Of a DNA stretch of 8,662 bases, positions 6,987 to 8,662 are shown piece after piece (positions within the stretch are counted from its first letter, which is position 1; every line of letters begins with the position of its first letter). The stretch lies in the NCBI GenBank assembly GCA_016764535.1, contig JAESRR010000065.1:1597-10258 (forward strand), in the 5' to 3' direction. The DNA comes from Cohaesibacteraceae bacterium (GTDB lineage Bacteria > Pseudomonadota > Alphaproteobacteria > Rhizobiales > Cohaesibacteraceae). The notes beneath the pieces were generated by a model. The model was not told the origin of the DNA. It saw nothing but the letters and a program-made list of their open reading frames with translations, and ran no database searches. A program made the position numbers and the translations under genes.

Positions 6987-7008
6987 ATTTAGCAGGCATC
7001 TTTCCAGC
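6974..7008. terminator. Probable bidirectional terminator between cckA and psuG
   Basis: GCTGGAAGGAT (6974-6984) pairs with ATCTTTCCAGC (6998-7008) to make an 11-bp stem with one G-U pair and a 13-base loop. On the plus strand it is followed by AAAGTTTT; on the minus strand it is followed by GTTTCTTTTATT. The left arm includes the last cckA codons and part of its stop. The convergent genes end 51 bases apart, so one hairpin could end both transcripts. The T-runs are short and interrupted, so efficiency is uncertain. Confidence 0.6.
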
Positions 7009-7037
7009 AAAGTTTTAATACAGGTGCATATGAACAA

Positions 7038-7958
7038 TCATCGGGTTTTGACCAGCTCAATCGCGATTTGAGCAGCCAGGGCTGCGTTGTTTTTTATCAA
7101 AGCAATGTTGGTTTCCAAACTTGCCCCGTTTGTGATCTGGAATATTTTGTCAAGAATGTACGGCGTGACATCCTTGGCCCGAATACCTTCATTCTCCGCG
7201 TCCTGCAACGCTTGGATGATCGCGGGCTCAATGGTTTCTCTGGCCAGTTCAAACTCGGCAGGAACCGGATTTGCGACCAGCAGTCCGCCGTCCAGGTTCA
7301 ATTTTCTTCTGGCTATAAAAGTATCAGCAATTGTTTTGGCTGAATCCGCACGAAGCGGACAGGGCAATCCCGAGCTGCGTGACCAGAAGGCAGGGAACTC
7401 GTCCGTCTGAAACGCCATCACCGGAACACCTCCTGTTTCGAGGACTTCCAGTGTCTTTGAAATATCAAGCAGTGCCTTGGCACCTGCACAAACCACAATG
7501 GTGTCGGTTATAGCCAACTCCTGAAGATCGGCTGAAACATCAAAGGATAGTTCGGCTCCGCGATGTACACCGCCAATCCCTCCGGTCGCGAATACATCTA
7601 TTCCGCCCAGTCTTGCGCAAATCATAGTGGCTGCAACTGTAGTTGCGCCTGTTTTTTGTTCAGAGATCGCAAAAGCCAGATCGGCACGGGAGAGTTTAAG
7701 AACGTTTTGTCGTTTTGCGAGGTCTTCAATTCCGGCTTCGGAAATACCAATCTCGATGACACCGTCGATGATGGCGATCGTCGCCGGGACGGCACCATTA
7801 TCCTGGATGATTTTTTCAACTTCGCGCGCAGTCTCTACATTTTTTGGGTATGGCATTCCGTGTGTAATGATCGTGCTTTCCAGTGCAACGACAGGTGTGT
7901 TTTCTTTGAGCGCTTGGGTTATGTGTGGAGCAATATTTATGTGGAGCGTGTTTGTCAT
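7038..7958 (-). CDS. psuG: Pseudouridine-5'-phosphate glycosidase
   Basis: PsuG reversibly splits pseudouridine 5'-phosphate into uracil and ribose 5-phosphate, breaking the C-C glycosidic bond with help from a metal ion (Mn2+ in E. coli) and an active-site Lys. From the ATG at 7958 the protein has 306 residues, close to E. coli PsuG (about 312). Family motifs are clear: PVVALESTIITHGMP (about 22-36), GAVPATIAIIDG (55-66), TGGIGGVHRGAE (125-136), SADLQELA (142-149), VVCAGAKALLD (155-165), and ANPVP. By my recalled alignment, E27, K88, D144 and K161 match E. coli E31, K93, D149 and K166, so the active site looks complete. The frame extends to a GTG at 8009, adding 17 residues, but the E. coli-like N-terminus favours 7958. 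Neither start has a strong ribosome binding site. It lies 72 bases downstream of the kinase gene, in the same direction. Confidence 0.94.
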   Translation of the reverse strand: MTNTLHINIAPHITQALKENTPVVALESTIITHGMPYPKNVETAREVEKIIQDNGAVPATIAIIDGVIEIGISEAGIEDLAKRQNVLKLSRADLAFAISEQKTGATTVAATMICARLGGIDVFATGGIGGVHRGAELSFDVSADLQELAITDTIVVCAGAKALLDISKTLEVLETGGVPVMAFQTDEFPAFWSRSSGLPCPLRADSAKTIADTFIARRKLNLDGGLLVANPVPAEFELARETIEPAIIQALQDAENEGIRAKDVTPYILDKIFQITNGASLETNIALIKNNAALAAQIAIELVKTR

Positions 7959-8030
7959 TTGATTGGGTTTCTTTAATAATTGGGAGACCAGATATGCATC
8001 ACGAAGCACTGGAATGTATCAATGATCAGG

Positions 8031-8662
8031 TTAAGAGATAGCCTGGTGGATCAGTTTTTTGTCTGGAACTGCATCGATACCTGAAAGAGCCAGGGCCGCT
8101 AGTTTATGGCCTGTTTCTACAGCAGAACAGAGATAGACCGGCGAAAGTTGAAGCCGGGTTCGACTAATATGAAAAATAACTCCGGTAGAGAACATATCAC
8201 CCGCACCGTTGGTTGAAATGATTTCTGTATCGGGCACAGATTTGGATTTAATGGTTTTGTTTGACCAATAGTATGTTGGCTTGCTGCCGTCAGTTACGAT
8301 AGCATTTCTTAAGCCGTGGGACATTAGCTCGGCACAATGATATTCCAGCGGTTTATCATCATCAAGATTGCTCAATTGCTTCGCCTCAATTGAATTACAA
8401 ATCAGTAAATCAATAATTGGCAGGATCGGCTTAAGTCGCTCGATCTTTGAAGCAGACACCGCCACCGCTATGGTAAAAATACCAGACTGGTTTTCCAGTA
8501 CATTTTCAAGAAAAGTCGGAGGAAGGTTTCCATCTACAACAATCAGGTCAGGTTGGCCAATTGTCGACGTCATATTACTTAGATGGAGGGCTGTCATGCT
8601 GTCATATATGTCCATGCAGGCAATCGCTGCATGGAGATTACCATTGTTGCCATGCACAGCCA
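8031..8662 (-). CDS. psuK: PfkB-family carbohydrate kinase, probable pseudouridine kinase (C-terminal part)
   Basis: The frame is open to the right edge, so only about 210 C-terminal residues are visible; the N-terminal sugar-binding part is outside. It belongs to the PfkB (ribokinase) family: a conserved LICNSIEAKQL (the N..E motif), a nucleotide-binding strand AIVTDGSKPTYYW, and the signature STNGAGDMFSTG, whose GAGD holds the anion hole and catalytic Asp. Asn replaces the usual second Thr just before GAGD. The first visible residues (AVHGNNGNLHAAIACMDIYD) fit the central part of PsuK. Pseudouridine kinase makes pseudouridine 5'-phosphate, the substrate of the adjacent PsuG. Gene pairing is the main reason for this substrate call; sequence alone would support only 'PfkB kinase'. 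The stop is at 8031-8033. Confidence 0.82.
   Translation of the reverse strand, partial: AVHGNNGNLHAAIACMDIYDSMTALHLSNMTSTIGQPDLIVVDGNLPPTFLENVLENQSGIFTIAVAVSASKIERLKPILPIIDLLICNSIEAKQLSNLDDDKPLEYHCAELMSHGLRNAIVTDGSKPTYYWSNKTIKSKSVPDTEIISTNGAGDMFSTGVIFHISRTRLQLSPVYLCSAVETGHKLAALALSGIDAVPDKKLIHQAIS

Noticed and set aside
7563..7976. 137-codon plus-strand open frame opposite psuG
   Set aside because: It is an antisense shadow; PsuG motifs on the minus strand explain the region.
7959..8009. 17-residue N-terminal extension of PsuG from GTG 8009
   Set aside because: No ribosome binding site precedes it, and the extension is not seen in E. coli PsuG, whose start aligns near the ATG at 7958.
1..8662. 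Novel defence system, mobile element, CRISPR or RNA gene
   Set aside because: All long frames are accounted for by flagellar, CckA and pseudouridine genes; no direct-repeat arrays, transposase motifs, tRNA-like cloverleaves or rRNA sequence were seen by eye.

Overview
The window looks like chromosomal DNA from a motile alphaproteobacterium. The evidence is a CckA-type hybrid histidine kinase next to a flagellar export/rod operon, a consensus CtrA-type box (TTAA-N7-TTAAC) in front of that operon, and an alphaproteobacterial style of FlgB, FliE and CckA. Base composition is moderate rather than GC-rich. A Rhodospirillales/Kiloniellales/Sneathiellales-like lineage is my guess, but the genus cannot be read from the window.

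Layout. (1) Positions 1-488, minus strand: the N-terminal 162 codons of fliO, running off the left edge. (2) Positions 489-838: a divergent regulatory region of about 350 bases with no convincing gene. It holds a CtrA-type box (770-786) and an overlapping 38-base dyad (781-818). (3) Positions 839-4172, plus strand: a compact operon flgB-flgC-fliE-fliQ-fliR-flhB with gaps of 2-39 bases. (4) Positions 4173-4388: a spacer with a plausible sigma70 promoter, a possible 21-codon ORF and a 12-bp palindrome. (5) Positions 4389-6986, plus strand: an 865-residue CckA-type hybrid kinase with two membrane segments, three PAS-like regions, HisKA, HATPase and receiver domains. (6) Positions 6974-7008: a terminator-like hairpin, probably shared by convergent genes. 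(7) Positions 7038-8662, minus strand: psuG (pseudouridine-5'-phosphate glycosidase) and, upstream of it, the 3' part of a PfkB-family kinase that is probably psuK, truncated by the right edge.

How the genes work together. FliO, FliQ, FliR and FlhB belong to the flagellar type III export gate. FliE, FlgB and FlgC are among the first substrates exported and build the base of the rod, so the left two thirds is an early flagellar assembly module. In Caulobacter and relatives CckA drives phosphorylation of CtrA through ChpT, and CtrA switches on early flagellar operons. The regulator kinase and a probable CtrA target therefore sit side by side here. The psuK-psuG pair is unrelated: it salvages pseudouridine to uracil and ribose 5-phosphate.

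I found no RNA gene, CRISPR array, insertion sequence or transfer signature. The window is mostly ordinary core genome. The points most worth checking are regulatory: the CtrA box/dyad before flgB and the promoter/palindrome before cckA.
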